Of a DNA stretch of 64,000 nucleotides, positions 14,929 to 23,478 are shown in pieces (positions within the stretch are counted from its first letter, which is position 1; the number at the start of each line of letters is the position of its first letter). Where the stretch lies: assembly GCF_028416635.1 (NCBI RefSeq), contig NZ_CP114013.1, positions 4,898,001 to 4,962,000 of the forward strand. The letters are read 5' to 3'. Under the pieces are notes generated by a model. It had not been told where the DNA came from. It ran no database searches and saw only the letters and a program-made list of their open reading frames with translations. The translations under genes and the position numbers were made by a program. Source of the DNA: Baekduia alba. Its GTDB lineage: Bacteria; Actinomycetota; Thermoleophilia; Solirubrobacterales; Solirubrobacteraceae.

Positions 14929-16293
14929 ATGCTGATGGACGCCGAAGCGACGCGCGACCTCGACATCGAGTCGAGCGTCACCACGATCGGCCGCGCGCTC
15001 GTCGCGGCGATGCCGACCGCGCGCAAGACGCCGCGTGCCGCGGTCGAGCGCCGCGTGATGGCCGCGATGGTCGACGACCCCGAGCTGCGCGCCGCCGTCT
15101 TCCGCTTCGTCGACGTCCGCCCCGCGTGCACCGACCCGAGCGACCTCGCCCGCCACCTCGGCGAGCTGCTGGCCGAGGCCGACGACTCGCCGCTGGCCCA
15201 GCGCGGCGCGGCCCTCGCCGGCGGCGCGCTGACCAAGCGCCCGGTCGCCGCCGCCGCGGCGCTCGGCGTCAAGCAGATGGCGCAGCGCTTCATCATCGGC
15301 GCCGACGCGCAGGCCGCGCTGCCGGCCGTCGAGAAGCTGTGGCGCGCCGGCGTCGCGACGACGATCGACCTGCTCGGCGAGGCGACCGTCACCGAGGAGG
15401 AGGCCGACTCCTACGCCGAGCGCTGCGAGGTCACGCTGCGCGTCCTGCACGACGCGGCGCGCCGCTGGCCGGAGCGCCCGCTGCTGGAGCGCGACGCGGC
15501 CGGCGCCATCCCGCGCGTCAACCTGTCCGTGAAGGTCTCGGCGCTGACGCCGCTGCTGCGCCCGACCGCGCCCGAGCGCGGGATCGCCGGCGCCGAGGCG
15601 CGCCTGCGCCGCCTGCTGCGCGTCGCCCGCGACACCGGCGCGCACCTCCATGTCGACATGGAGTCCTTCGACACGCGCGAGGCGGTCACCGAGCTGACGC
15701 TCCGCCTGCTGAGCGAGCCGGAGTTCGTCGACGGGCCGAGCGCCGGCATCGTCCTCCAGGCCTACCTGACCGAGTCGCCGCAGCACCTCGACCGGCTGCT
15801 CGCCTGGGCCCGGCAGACGCCGCGCGCCCAGCCGTTCACCATCCGACTGGTGAAGGGAGCTTACTGGGACCACGAGACCGTCGAGGCCGTGCAGCACGGC
15901 TGGACGCCGCCGGTCTTCCAGGACCGCCGCGCGTGCGACCGCAACTTCGAGGCGCTCTCGCGTCGGCTGATCGACGCGCAGGACGCCGACACGCCCACCC
16001 GCATCCGCGCCGCGATCGCCTCCCACAACCTGCGCTCGATCGCGCACGCCGCCGCCTACGCGGACGCGCGCGGCGCCGACGTCGAGCTCCAGGTCCTGCG
16101 CGGCCTCGGCGACGAGACGCAGGCCGCCCTGCTCCAGGAAGGCCGCCGCGTGCGCGCCTACTGCCCCATCGGCGACCTCGTGGCCGGCATGGCCTACCTC
16201 GTCCGCCGCCTGCTCGAGAACACCAGCAACGACTCGTTCCTGCGCGCGCAGGCCGAGGGCGTCGACCTCACCACCCTCCTGGAGAAGCCATGA
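14929..16293 (+). CDS. Proline dehydrogenase (PRODH)
   Basis: The 454-residue protein has a helical N-terminal part and then the PRODH beta/alpha barrel: RVNLSVKVSAL, HLHVDMESFDTREAVTEL, VLQAYLTES, IRLVKGAYWDHE, ASHNLRSIAHA and the FAD/proline-binding VRAYCPIGDL with YLVRRLLEN. It oxidises proline to pyrroline-5-carboxylate with FAD. It resembles the first half of PutA but is a separate gene, overlapping the P5C dehydrogenase gene by ATGA. The start at 14929 is chosen over the in-frame ATG at 14935. Regulation is probably by the divergent PucR-type protein. Confidence 0.93.
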   Translation: MLMDAEATRDLDIESSVTTIGRALVAAMPTARKTPRAAVERRVMAAMVDDPELRAAVFRFVDVRPACTDPSDLARHLGELLAEADDSPLAQRGAALAGGALTKRPVAAAAALGVKQMAQRFIIGADAQAALPAVEKLWRAGVATTIDLLGEATVTEEEADSYAERCEVTLRVLHDAARRWPERPLLERDAAGAIPRVNLSVKVSALTPLLRPTAPERGIAGAEARLRRLLRVARDTGAHLHVDMESFDTREAVTELTLRLLSEPEFVDGPSAGIVLQAYLTESPQHLDRLLAWARQTPRAQPFTIRLVKGAYWDHETVEAVQHGWTPPVFQDRRACDRNFEALSRRLIDAQDADTPTRIRAAIASHNLRSIAHAAAYADARGADVELQVLRGLGDETQAALLQEGRRVRAYCPIGDLVAGMAYLVRRLLENTSNDSFLRAQAEGVDLTTLLEKP

Positions 16294-17873
16294 GCACGAC
16301 CGCCGCGACCCCCGCCTTCGCCAACGAGCCGCTCCTCGAGCTGCGGCGCGCCGATGTCCGCGCGTCCGCGCTGGAGGCGTTGGCCGCGCTGGACGCGCGG
16401 CTGCCGCTGGAGGTGCCGATGCTGATCGGGACCGAGCTGGTGCGCGGCGAGGCCTTCGCGTCCGTCGACCCGGGCGCGCCGGAGCGGATCGTCGCCCACG
16501 CGCACGCCGCGGGCGCCGCGCACGTCGACGCGGCGGTCGCGCGCGCGGTCGACGGCCAGCAGGTCTGGGGCGCCCGCCCGGCGGCCGAGCGCGCCGCCGT
16601 CCTGCGCCGCGCCGCCGAGCTGCTGCGCGGCCGCCGGCTCGAGCTCGCGGCGCTGGCCGTGCGCGAGTGCGGCAAGCCGTGGCCCGAGGCCGACGGCGAC
16701 GTCTGCGAGGCGATCGACTTCCTCATGTACTACGCCGCGGGCGCCGAGGCGCTGGACCGCGGCCGCCCGCTGATCCAGATGCCGGGCGAGCGCAACACCA
16801 TGAAGTACGTCCCGCGCGGCGTGACCGGCGTGATCGCGCCGTGGAACTTCCCGCTGGCGATCGCGGCCGGGATGGCGAGCGCCGCGCTGGCAACCGGCAA
16901 CGCGGTCGTGCTCAAGCCGGCCGAGCAGGCGCCGGCGTGCGCGAAGGCGGTCGTCGACGCGCTGCACGCCGCGGGCGTCCCGCACGACGCGCTGTCGCTG
17001 CTGCCCGGCGGCGACGAGCCGGGGCGCGCGCTGGTCGCCGATCACCGCGTCCACACGATCGTCTTCACCGGCTCGTGCGCGGCGGGCCTGTCGATCCTCG
17101 AGAGCGCGGCCAAGGTCCAGCACAACCAGTTCCACATCAAGAAGGTCGTTGCCGAGATGGGCGGCAAGAACGTGGTCATCGTCGACGCCGACGCCGACCT
17201 CGACGACGTCGTCCCGGCGCTGCTGTCCAGCGCGTTCGGCTTCGCGGGCCAGAAGTGCTCGGCCGCCTCGCGCGTCCTGGTGCACGCGCAGGTGCACGAC
17301 GCGCTGGTCGAGCGGCTGGCGGGCGCGGTCCGGACCCTCCAGGTCGGGCCCGCCGAGGACTTCGCCACCGACGTCCCCGCCGTGATCGACGCGGCGGCGC
17401 AGATGCGCGTGCGGCGCTACACGGCGCAGGCGGCGCCCGCCGCGACGCGCGTCGCGGCGGCGTCCGAGGCACTGCCGGCCGGCGACGGCTTCTACGTGGC
17501 CCCGACGTTGTTGGTGGGGTTGCCCGACGAGCATCCGGTCATCCAGGAGGAGATCTTCGGGCCGGTCCTCGCGGTGCAGTCGGTGCCGTCGATCGCGGCG
17601 GCCTGCGACGCGGTCGACGCCTCGCGGTTCGCGCTCACCGGCGGCCTGTTCTCGCGCAGCCCGAAGACGATCGAGGAGGTCGTCGCGCGCACGCCGGTCG
17701 GCAACCTGTACGTCAACCGGGAGATCACGGGCGCCATGGTCGGACGCCAGCCGTTCGGCGGCGGCCGCCTGTCCGGGACGGGCCCGAAGGCGGGCGGCCC
17801 GGACTACCTGCTGCCGTTCGTCGAGGCGCGCGCGGTCACCGAGAACACCGTGCGGCACGGCCTCGTGGTCTGA
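16290..17873 (+). CDS. L-glutamate gamma-semialdehyde (P5C) dehydrogenase
   Basis: This 527-residue aldehyde dehydrogenase shows VTGVIAPWNFPLAIAAGMAS, the cofactor segment IVFTGSCAAGLSIL, the catalytic Glu in VVAEMGGKN (about residue 289) and the catalytic Cys in FGFAGQKCSAASR (about residue 322), with the PutA-type motif QNQFHIKK-like region just before the Glu and a C-terminal GPKAGGPDYLLPF segment that is characteristic of P5C dehydrogenases. It oxidises glutamate semialdehyde to glutamate using NAD. Translation is coupled to PRODH by ATGA, which would allow equimolar production and possible substrate channelling as in fused PutA. Confidence 0.93.
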   Translation: MSTTAATPAFANEPLLELRRADVRASALEALAALDARLPLEVPMLIGTELVRGEAFASVDPGAPERIVAHAHAAGAAHVDAAVARAVDGQQVWGARPAAERAAVLRRAAELLRGRRLELAALAVRECGKPWPEADGDVCEAIDFLMYYAAGAEALDRGRPLIQMPGERNTMKYVPRGVTGVIAPWNFPLAIAAGMASAALATGNAVVLKPAEQAPACAKAVVDALHAAGVPHDALSLLPGGDEPGRALVADHRVHTIVFTGSCAAGLSILESAAKVQHNQFHIKKVVAEMGGKNVVIVDADADLDDVVPALLSSAFGFAGQKCSAASRVLVHAQVHDALVERLAGAVRTLQVGPAEDFATDVPAVIDAAAQMRVRRYTAQAAPAATRVAAASEALPAGDGFYVAPTLLVGLPDEHPVIQEEIFGPVLAVQSVPSIAAACDAVDASRFALTGGLFSRSPKTIEEVVARTPVGNLYVNREITGAMVGRQPFGGGRLSGTGPKAGGPDYLLPFVEARAVTENTVRHGLVV

Positions 17874-17881
17874 GCGACGGG

Positions 17882-17995
17882 CTACCAGGTCCGCGACGGG
17901 GCGGGGACCGGGCGGGGCGGCACGGGCAGGACGACGGGTCGCGCGTAGTGGTGCTCGCCTGCTGCCTGGGGCTTGGGGAGGAGCGAGACGATCAT
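17882..17995 (-). CDS. Very short possible ORF, Pro-rich
   Basis: A 37-residue frame with AAGGTGG four bases before its ATG lies in the 277-bp gap between the P5C dehydrogenase gene and the small acidic protein gene. The product is Pro/Val-rich with no recognisable family. Only the RBS supports it. The rest of the gap shows no other gene. Confidence 0.2.
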   Translation of the reverse strand: MIVSLLPKPQAAGEHHYARPVVLPVPPRPVPAPSRTW

Positions 17996-18150
17996 GGGAC
18001 CACCTTCCCACCGGACGGCGCGCCCGGATACGGGGTGACCCGGCCAACTGGCCGTGCGGGCTGCCCCACCCTGGCCGTTCGGGTTGTGTCGGGGTGTCGG
18101 GCGCGGGACCATCGCACCTGACCAGACGACTTGCGGGTAGGAGCCTTCCC

Positions 18151-18351
18151 ATGAGTGACGACAAGCACATCCCCGACGCCGTCCCTCCGCCGCCGGCGCT
18201 GCCGGAGGTCGAGCAGGAGTCGACCGAGGACATCCTCGCCAACGCGCCTTCGCCGGAGGAGATCATCGAGGCCGCCGAGCCGGCCGAGGACGTCCTGGCG
18301 TCGCAGCCGAGCGTCGACGAGCTGCTGGGCCGCGACCGCGACGAGCGCTAG
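18151..18351 (+). CDS. Small acidic protein of unknown function
   Basis: The 66-residue product is rich in Glu, Asp, Pro and Ala and contains two related segments, EDILANAPSPEEIIE and EDVLASQPSVDELLG, suggesting an internal duplication. A GTAGGAG Shine-Dalgarno lies seven bases before the ATG. It is probably soluble and partly disordered. Its stop shares a CTAG tetramer with the convergent methyltransferase-like gene. No family is recognised. Confidence 0.6.
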   Translation: MSDDKHIPDAVPPPPALPEVEQESTEDILANAPSPEEIIEAAEPAEDVLASQPSVDELLGRDRDER

Positions 18352-19157
18352 TCGGCGCGGCGCGTCGTGACGAGGCCGAAGACGAGGTAGTCGGCGCCGG
18401 GCGAGAACGGCCAGCGCCAATGCGCGGTCTTGGCGACCCGGCCGCCCACGGCCCGGGTCGCGAGCCAGGGGTCGCAGCCGTAGGGCAGCGACCCGCCGCG
18501 CGCGAGCCTCAGCGCGGCGTCGGGCCGGGCGCGCAGCACGGCGTCCAGCGCGAACGGCTGTTGGTGGCCCTTCCACCAGCCGAGCAGGTCGTGGAGGATC
18601 ACGACCACCGGCGCGGAGGCGTGCAGGCGCGCGACGACGCCGTCGGTGACCGCCTGGCCGTGGGCGAGCAGGACCGCGTCGATCTCGGCGCCGCTCAACG
18701 TCCCCGCCCGCTTGAGCGCCGGGTAGAGGAGCTGCGTGAGGATGAGGTCGCAGATCACGACGTCGTAGCCGCCGTCGCCCACCGGCGCCGCCGGCACCGC
18801 GCGCGGCGCCCCGGCCGGGGCGCGTCCCAGCGCCTGCGCGATCACGGCGTCCGCCGCCCCGCCGGTGACGTCCTCGGTGAGCGCGCGCGTCGTCGCGCCG
18901 CCGCCCGCCCGCTTCACCGCGCCCGCCAGCGCGGCGGCGTCGAGGTCGACGAGGTCCAGGAGTCCGGCGCGGCGCGCGAGGCGCCCGAGCGGCAGGTCGT
19001 CGCCGTTGCCCGCGCCCACGACCGCGACACGCGCGCCCTCGGCGATCAAGTCCTCCAACAACGCCCAGACGGCGTCGCGGGCGGGGCGCCAGCGACGGCG
19101 CCGCGCCCGGTCGCCGCGCGCGTTGTTCGCCGCGTTGGCCTCCAGCGCCGTACTCAT
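18348..19157 (-). CDS. Methyltransferase-like (class I SAM fold) protein
   Basis: The 269-residue product has an N-terminal helical segment (ARDAVWALLEDLIAEG), a Rossmann-type first strand and loop (RVAVVGAGNGDDLPLGRLAR), an acidic residue at the end of strand 2 (LLDLVDLD), and a later YDVVICDLILTQLL strand, consistent with a class I SAM-binding fold. The substrate is unknown. The ATG at 19157 overlaps the stop of the DUF4396 gene (ATGA), so both are coupled. It could also be a non-catalytic member of the fold; the call rests on fold-like features only. Confidence 0.6.
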   Translation of the reverse strand: MSTALEANAANNARGDRARRRRWRPARDAVWALLEDLIAEGARVAVVGAGNGDDLPLGRLARRAGLLDLVDLDAAALAGAVKRAGGGATTRALTEDVTGGAADAVIAQALGRAPAGAPRAVPAAPVGDGGYDVVICDLILTQLLYPALKRAGTLSGAEIDAVLLAHGQAVTDGVVARLHASAPVVVILHDLLGWWKGHQQPFALDAVLRARPDAALRLARGGSLPYGCDPWLATRAVGGRVAKTAHWRWPFSPGADYLVFGLVTTRRAD

Positions 19158-19621
19158 GCGTGCTGCTGCTGCCCGTGGCCCTCGTGGACGACCGCGTGCC
19201 CCTTGCCACGGGCGATCAGCCAGCGGTTGACCGGGAACGCCGCCCAGAAGGCGAGGAACAGCGCGCCGGCCAACGAACCCCAGAACAGCGCGTCTCCGAG
19301 GCCGGCGGCCATCGCGCCCGGCACGAAGATGATGGTCAACGAGTCGATGACCTCCATCGTCGCGATGCTGAACGTGTCCGACGCGAGCGCCAGCGGCACC
19401 GACTGCCTGAGCGTGAGCCCGGCGCGCAGCAGCGGCAGCATCGTGAGCGCGTAGCCGAAGACGAAGGCCAGCGCGATCGAGATCGCGATCGACGGCACGT
19501 CGCCCCACCCGGCCGCGGTCGCGATCACCAACCCCAATACCTCGCCCAGCGCGCAGCCGGTGAGGCAGTGCAGGGTGGCCGAGATGGCAGTCCGGTTCAG
19601 CGTTTGGTCGGAGTGTCCCAT
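19154..19621 (-). CDS. DUF4396-type multi-pass membrane protein
   Basis: The 155-residue product contains LHCLTGCALGEVLGLVIATA, which carries the conserved HC--GC--GE pattern of DUF4396, and has four hydrophobic helices. The C-terminus is His/Gln-rich (residues near HAVVHEGHGQQQHA), which may bind metal. The family is of unknown function but the His and Cys residues suggest metal or redox chemistry in the membrane. The ATG at 19621 lies only 28 bases from the divergent YbdK-type start, so the promoters of both genes must overlap coding sequence. Confidence 0.8.
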   Translation of the reverse strand: MGHSDQTLNRTAISATLHCLTGCALGEVLGLVIATAAGWGDVPSIAISIALAFVFGYALTMLPLLRAGLTLRQSVPLALASDTFSIATMEVIDSLTIIFVPGAMAAGLGDALFWGSLAGALFLAFWAAFPVNRWLIARGKGHAVVHEGHGQQQHA

Positions 19622-19649
19622 CCCCGCAAGAGGGTACGCCGGGCTGCAC

Positions 19650-20738
19650 ATGGATCCGTCCGACCATGCCTTCGGCGCCGGCACCCCGTTCTCGCTCGGC
19701 GTCGAGGAGGAGCTGTTCCTCGTCGACCCCGCCACCGGCGTGCAGATCGACGCGTCGCTCGCCGTCCTTCAACGGCTCGGGCCGGTCGACGGCACCGTCG
19801 AGCGCGAGCTGCACGCGTGCCAGATGGAGCTGATCACCGACGTCTGCGCGACCACCGGCGAGGCCGTCGACGCGCTGCGCGGGCTGCGCGCCGCGGTCGC
19901 GGCGACGGGCGCCGGGCTGCTCGGCTCGGGCCTGCATCCGGCCGCGCCGGAGGGCCTGGCCGAGATCACCGACAAGGAGCGCTACGCCGCGATCCGCCAT
20001 CTGCTCGGCGACGCGGTCGCCGACCCGACCGGCGGACTGCACGTCCACGTCGGGATGCCCGACGCCGAGACCGCGATCAAGGCCTTCAACGCGCTGCGCC
20101 GCCACCTGCCGCTACTGCAGGCGCTCGGCGCCAACTCGCCGTTCCGCCACGGCCGCGACACCGGCCTCGCGAGCGCGCGCGAGATCGCGATGCGCGGCTG
20201 GCCGCGGTCCGGCGTCCCGCTCGCGATGCGCGACTTCGAGGACTTCTGCACGTCGAGCGTGCGGCTCGCGCGCGCCGCCGACGTGCCGGACTACACCTGG
20301 TTCTGGTGGAAGCTGCGCCCGCACCCGCGGCTCGGCACCGTCGAGGTCCGCGCGCTCGACGCGCAGACCTCGCTCGACGACCTCGCCCCGGTCGTGGCGC
20401 TCGCCCACTGCCTGGCGCGCCACGCGGCGACCGCGGCGTCCGAGCCCGACCCGCCGGCCGAGGTGCTCGACGAGGGCGCGTTCCGCGCCGCGCGCTTCGG
20501 GATCGCGGCGGAGCTGCCGGACGTCGACGGACGGCGGCGGCCGGTCAGCGTGCTGCTCGAGGAGGTCGTCGCGCTCGTCGGCGACCACGCCCGCGAGCTC
20601 GACTGCACCGACGCGCTGGACGCCACGCGGCGGCTCGTCGAACGCGGCGGCGGCGCCGGCCAGCAGCGCGCGACGCACGCGATCGGCGGCCTCGGCGCGC
20701 TGCTGCGCGACGGCGTGACGCGCACCGCCGCGTCCTAG
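19650..20738 (+). CDS. YbdK-type carboxylate-amine ligase (glutamate-cysteine ligase family 2)
   Basis: The 362-residue protein begins with FSLGVEEELFLVD, the family hallmark, then ELHACQMELITDVC, GGLHVHVGMPD, and WFWWKLRPHPRLGTVEVRALD, matching the GCS2/YbdK group. These enzymes show weak glutamate-cysteine ligase activity; in actinobacteria related proteins take part in thiol or ergothioneine-type metabolism, but here the physiological product is not clear. The ATG at 19650 is used because the family start (about 10 residues before the GVEEE motif) fits it. Confidence 0.88.
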   Translation: MDPSDHAFGAGTPFSLGVEEELFLVDPATGVQIDASLAVLQRLGPVDGTVERELHACQMELITDVCATTGEAVDALRGLRAAVAATGAGLLGSGLHPAAPEGLAEITDKERYAAIRHLLGDAVADPTGGLHVHVGMPDAETAIKAFNALRRHLPLLQALGANSPFRHGRDTGLASAREIAMRGWPRSGVPLAMRDFEDFCTSSVRLARAADVPDYTWFWWKLRPHPRLGTVEVRALDAQTSLDDLAPVVALAHCLARHAATAASEPDPPAEVLDEGAFRAARFGIAAELPDVDGRRRPVSVLLEEVVALVGDHARELDCTDALDATRRLVERGGGAGQQRATHAIGGLGALLRDGVTRTAAS

Positions 20739-20931
20739 ACGGGTTGTCCGACCGTGCCTCCCCCGACCGAGGGAGCGCGGTCCAGGACCCGCCACGACGC
20801 CGAGTGTCGCGGCGCCAACTTCGTGCTGTCGGGTCCAGCCCCGCCACGCGTTCTGCCTAGGTCCGAGCCCCGGTGCGCAGCGGCATCGCGGGCGGGCCGC
20901 GACCGGTGGTGCCCAGGGATGCGGGACGTCC

Positions 20932-22092
20932 GTGACCCACGTCACGCTCCCGCGCCATCAAGCGGCGCCCGCGGCACGTCGATCCTTCCTCGACGGCCCG
21001 TCCCTCACGCCCTGTCCCGTGCCCGCCGCCCCGATCCCCGCTCCTGTCATCGCCGCGCCGCCCAAGCGCTGGCCGTGGCTCGCGCTCGCGCTCATCGTCG
21101 GCGTCGCGGCGATCTCGGTCCTGACAGCGTTGCACCAGCGCGAGCAGAACGCCCGCCGCGCCGAGATGCAGGCCACGCTCTTCGCGACCGAGCTGCGCGA
21201 CTCGGTCCGCGAGATCACGGTCTTCGGCAACGCCACGCCCGACCGGGACCTGACCAGGGTGCTGCGGCCCGTCATCGCGAGCACCGCCCGGACCGCCAGC
21301 GCGCGCGTCGCCCGCCTCGACCGGCTGCTCGGCGGCGACCCGCGCACCGACCGGCTGACCGCGCAGCTGCTGCAGATCCGCCAGGTGGCGGCCACGACCA
21401 GCGGGCCGATCGCGTTCGGCGTGCGGCTCAATGCCCAGGCCGACCGGATGGCCCGCACCGCCGACGCGATAGCCCGCGACCAGCGCGCCCGCGCGACGCT
21501 GATCGCGCGCGAGACGATCGCCGGCGGCGCGCTCGCGGTGCTGCTCAGCCTGGCGATCGTGGCCCTGGTGCTCCAGCGCGCGCAGCGGCTGCTCGTCGCG
21601 GCCGGTCTGCGCCAGGCGGCGCAGCTCCAGGAGCTCGCCGAGAGCGATCCGCTCACCGGCCTGGCCAACCGCCGCCGCCTCGCCGACGACCTCGCGCGGC
21701 TGCGCGCCCTCACCACGCCGGGCGCGCCGGTGCAGGTGGTGATCTGCGACCTCGACGGCTTCAAGGCGTTGAACGACACCTTGGGCCACGAGGCCGGTGA
21801 CGAGCTGCTCGTGCGGTTCGCCGCGCACCTGACCGCGGCGGCCGGCGACCGCGGCGAGGCCTACCGCCTCGGCGGCGACGAGTTCTGCGTGCTCTCCCGC
21901 CCCGGGCTGGACGTCGCCGGACCGATCCGCGCCGCGCTGGCCGGCGACGCCGACCTCCCGGTCCGCGGCTCCGCCGGCCTCGCCCTCTGGCCCACCGAGG
22001 CGCCGAGCGCCCGCGCCGCCATGCGCCTCGCCGACGAGCGCATGTACGCGGTCAAGGCGTCGCGCCGCCGCGCCGCCAGCGCCGCCGCTTAG
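20932..22092 (+). CDS. Membrane-bound diguanylate cyclase (GGDEF)
   Basis: The protein has two membrane helices (WPWLALALIVGVAAISVLTAL near residue 47 and IAGGALAVLLSLAIVALVL near residue 200) enclosing an extracytoplasmic region of about 130 residues, followed by a GGDEF domain: ESDPLTGLANRRR, VVICDLDGFKALNDTLGHEAGDELL, and the intact active site YRLGGDEFCVL. It would synthesise cyclic di-GMP in response to an external signal. A GTG at 20932 is used; a second GTG at 21019 would shorten the Pro-rich N-terminus. The 193-bp gap before it holds nothing I recognise. Its stop overlaps the stop of the convergent E2-like gene. Confidence 0.9.
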   Translation: MTHVTLPRHQAAPAARRSFLDGPSLTPCPVPAAPIPAPVIAAPPKRWPWLALALIVGVAAISVLTALHQREQNARRAEMQATLFATELRDSVREITVFGNATPDRDLTRVLRPVIASTARTASARVARLDRLLGGDPRTDRLTAQLLQIRQVAATTSGPIAFGVRLNAQADRMARTADAIARDQRARATLIARETIAGGALAVLLSLAIVALVLQRAQRLLVAAGLRQAAQLQELAESDPLTGLANRRRLADDLARLRALTTPGAPVQVVICDLDGFKALNDTLGHEAGDELLVRFAAHLTAAAGDRGEAYRLGGDEFCVLSRPGLDVAGPIRAALAGDADLPVRGSAGLALWPTEAPSARAAMRLADERMYAVKASRRRAASAAA

Positions 22093-22646
22093 AGCGCCGC
22101 GCGCAACGACGACAAGAACTGCGCCGCGTCGGCCGGAGTCACGATGCGGGCGTCGGCGGAGAGCGTGATCGTCGTGGTGCCGACGGCCAGCGCGCCGGCG
22201 TGCCCCGGGGCGATGATGGCGGTGAACGCGGCGATGCCGTGGTCAGCGAGGCTCGCGAGCGTGAAGGTGGCGTTGGCCTGCGCGGCGGCGGTCAGCGTCC
22301 CGGCCGCGAGCGCGTCGCGCGCGGCGGCGATCTCCTCGGCGATCGCGCCGGCCGTCTTGACGTCGGCGTCCAGGATCGTCGGCGTCGCGCCGCCGAGCAC
22401 GACGCCGACGTTGGCGCGCTCGTAGTGCTGGAGCTTGGCGTCCACGTAGGCGCCGTTGACGCTGGCGACCGCCTTCAGCGCGCGGCCCGCGGCACCGACC
22501 AGCGCGCCGAGATCCGCGTTGGTGGTGTCGATCGCGATCGACGCCTGGAAGTCGGGGACGGTGGCCTTGGCCTCGGCGACGCGGCGCGCGGCGGTGCGCT
22601 GGGCGGCGGTGGGCTCGATCGTGTCGACGGCGCCCTTCGCGCTCAT
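22089..22646 (-). CDS. Degenerate 2-oxoacid dehydrogenase acyltransferase (E2) catalytic domain
   Basis: The 185-residue product aligns with the catalytic domain of lipoate acyltransferases: RVAEAKATVPDFQASIAID, NVGVVLGGATPTILDADVK, GTLTAAAQANATFTLASL and GIAAFTAIIAPGHAGALAVG. It has no lipoyl or subunit-binding domain. The catalytic DHR--DG motif is replaced by SADARIVTP, so the active His and Asp are absent and acyl transfer is unlikely. The ATG overlaps the stop of the GntR gene (ATGA). It may have become a binding or assembly protein, or a ligand-sensing partner of GntR; these are guesses. Confidence 0.75.
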   Translation of the reverse strand: MSAKGAVDTIEPTAAQRTAARRVAEAKATVPDFQASIAIDTTNADLGALVGAAGRALKAVASVNGAYVDAKLQHYERANVGVVLGGATPTILDADVKTAGAIAEEIAAARDALAAGTLTAAAQANATFTLASLADHGIAAFTAIIAPGHAGALAVGTTTITLSADARIVTPADAAQFLSSLRAAL

Positions 22647-23335
22647 TCGCTCTCCTCGAAGTAGTCGGGGTGGACTTCCCGGATGTGGGGCAGGCTGGAC
22701 AGGACCATGCGCAGGTGATGGCGCAGGGTGGCCTCGGCGTCGTCGGGGTCGCGGTCGGCGACGGCGGCGACGACCTGGCGGTGCTCGGAGACCATCTCGC
22801 CGAGGTAGCCGGGCTCGGGCAGGCTCAGGCGGCGGACGCGGTCGAGGTGGCCGTTGGCGCGGCGGCTCAGCTGCCACGCGATCTCGCGGCCTGACAGCTC
22901 GCAGAGGCGGCGGTGCAGCGCGTCGTCGAGCCGGTCGAACGCGTCGGCGTCGCCGGCCTCCTGCGCGCGGTCCTGCGCGACGAGGTTGGCCTGCAGCTCG
23001 GCGAGGTCGTCCTCCGTGGCGCGCGCGGTCGCCAGGCGGATCGCGGCGCACTCGAGCGCCTCGCGCACGAACGCCGCGTCCTCGACGCCGTCGTTGGAGA
23101 TCAGCGTGACGAACGTGCCGAGCTGCGGGACGATCGCGACCAGCCGCTCGTCGCGCAGCCGGACGAGCGCCTCGCGCACGGGCGTGCGCGACACCCCGAT
23201 CCGCTCGGCGAGCTCGTTCTCCGACAGGCGCCGGCCGGGCTCCAGCTCGGCGCTGACGATGGCCTCGCGCAGAGCGAGGTACACCTGGTCGCGCGCCGAG
23301 ACCCCCGACGCGCGCTCGCCGAGGGCGATCCGCAT
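22643..23335 (-). CDS. GntR-family (FadR/FCD type) transcriptional regulator
   Basis: The 230-residue protein has the GntR winged helix at the N-terminus (DQVYLALREAIVSAELEPGR, LSENELAERIGVSRTPVREA) and an all-helical FCD ligand-binding domain with the metal-binding His residues (DDALHRRL, MVSEHRQVVAAV, LRHHLRMVL). FCD regulators usually bind organic acids or sugar acids. The ATG at 23335 fits the family. It is coupled to the degenerate E2-like gene and divergent from the hexosaminidase gene, with an 18-bp palindrome between them, suggesting it controls itself and the hexosaminidase gene. Confidence 0.9.
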   Translation of the reverse strand: MRIALGERASGVSARDQVYLALREAIVSAELEPGRRLSENELAERIGVSRTPVREALVRLRDERLVAIVPQLGTFVTLISNDGVEDAAFVREALECAAIRLATARATEDDLAELQANLVAQDRAQEAGDADAFDRLDDALHRRLCELSGREIAWQLSRRANGHLDRVRRLSLPEPGYLGEMVSEHRQVVAAVADRDPDDAEATLRHHLRMVLSSLPHIREVHPDYFEESE

Positions 23336-23406
23336 GGGTGGAGGTATACAAGCCCGAGGCCCGACCGCGGGCTTGGACCGGAAAATTGGTCTAGACCTGT
23401 GGCCTT

Positions 23407-23424
23407 CGCTGGTATATACCAGCG
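23407..23424. promoter_or_regulatory. Perfect 18-bp palindrome, likely GntR operator
   Basis: The sequence CGCTGGTATATACCAGCG is a perfect inverted repeat in the 143-bp region between the divergent GntR and hexosaminidase genes. The TGGTATATACCA core resembles operators of FadR-subfamily GntR proteins. The TATA centre could also overlap a -10 element. Confidence 0.65.
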
Positions 23425-23478
23425 TCGTCCAGCACAACAGAGGCGTGCGCTACGCGCCGTCCCCCGGGGAGGGTGGAG

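Noticed and set aside
13713-17873. A single open frame of more than 1300 codons spanning the PucR, PRODH and P5C dehydrogenase region on the plus strand
   Set aside because: The upstream part is an Arg/Ala/Gly-rich antisense shadow of the PucR gene in this GC-rich DNA; only the P5C dehydrogenase from 16290 is real.
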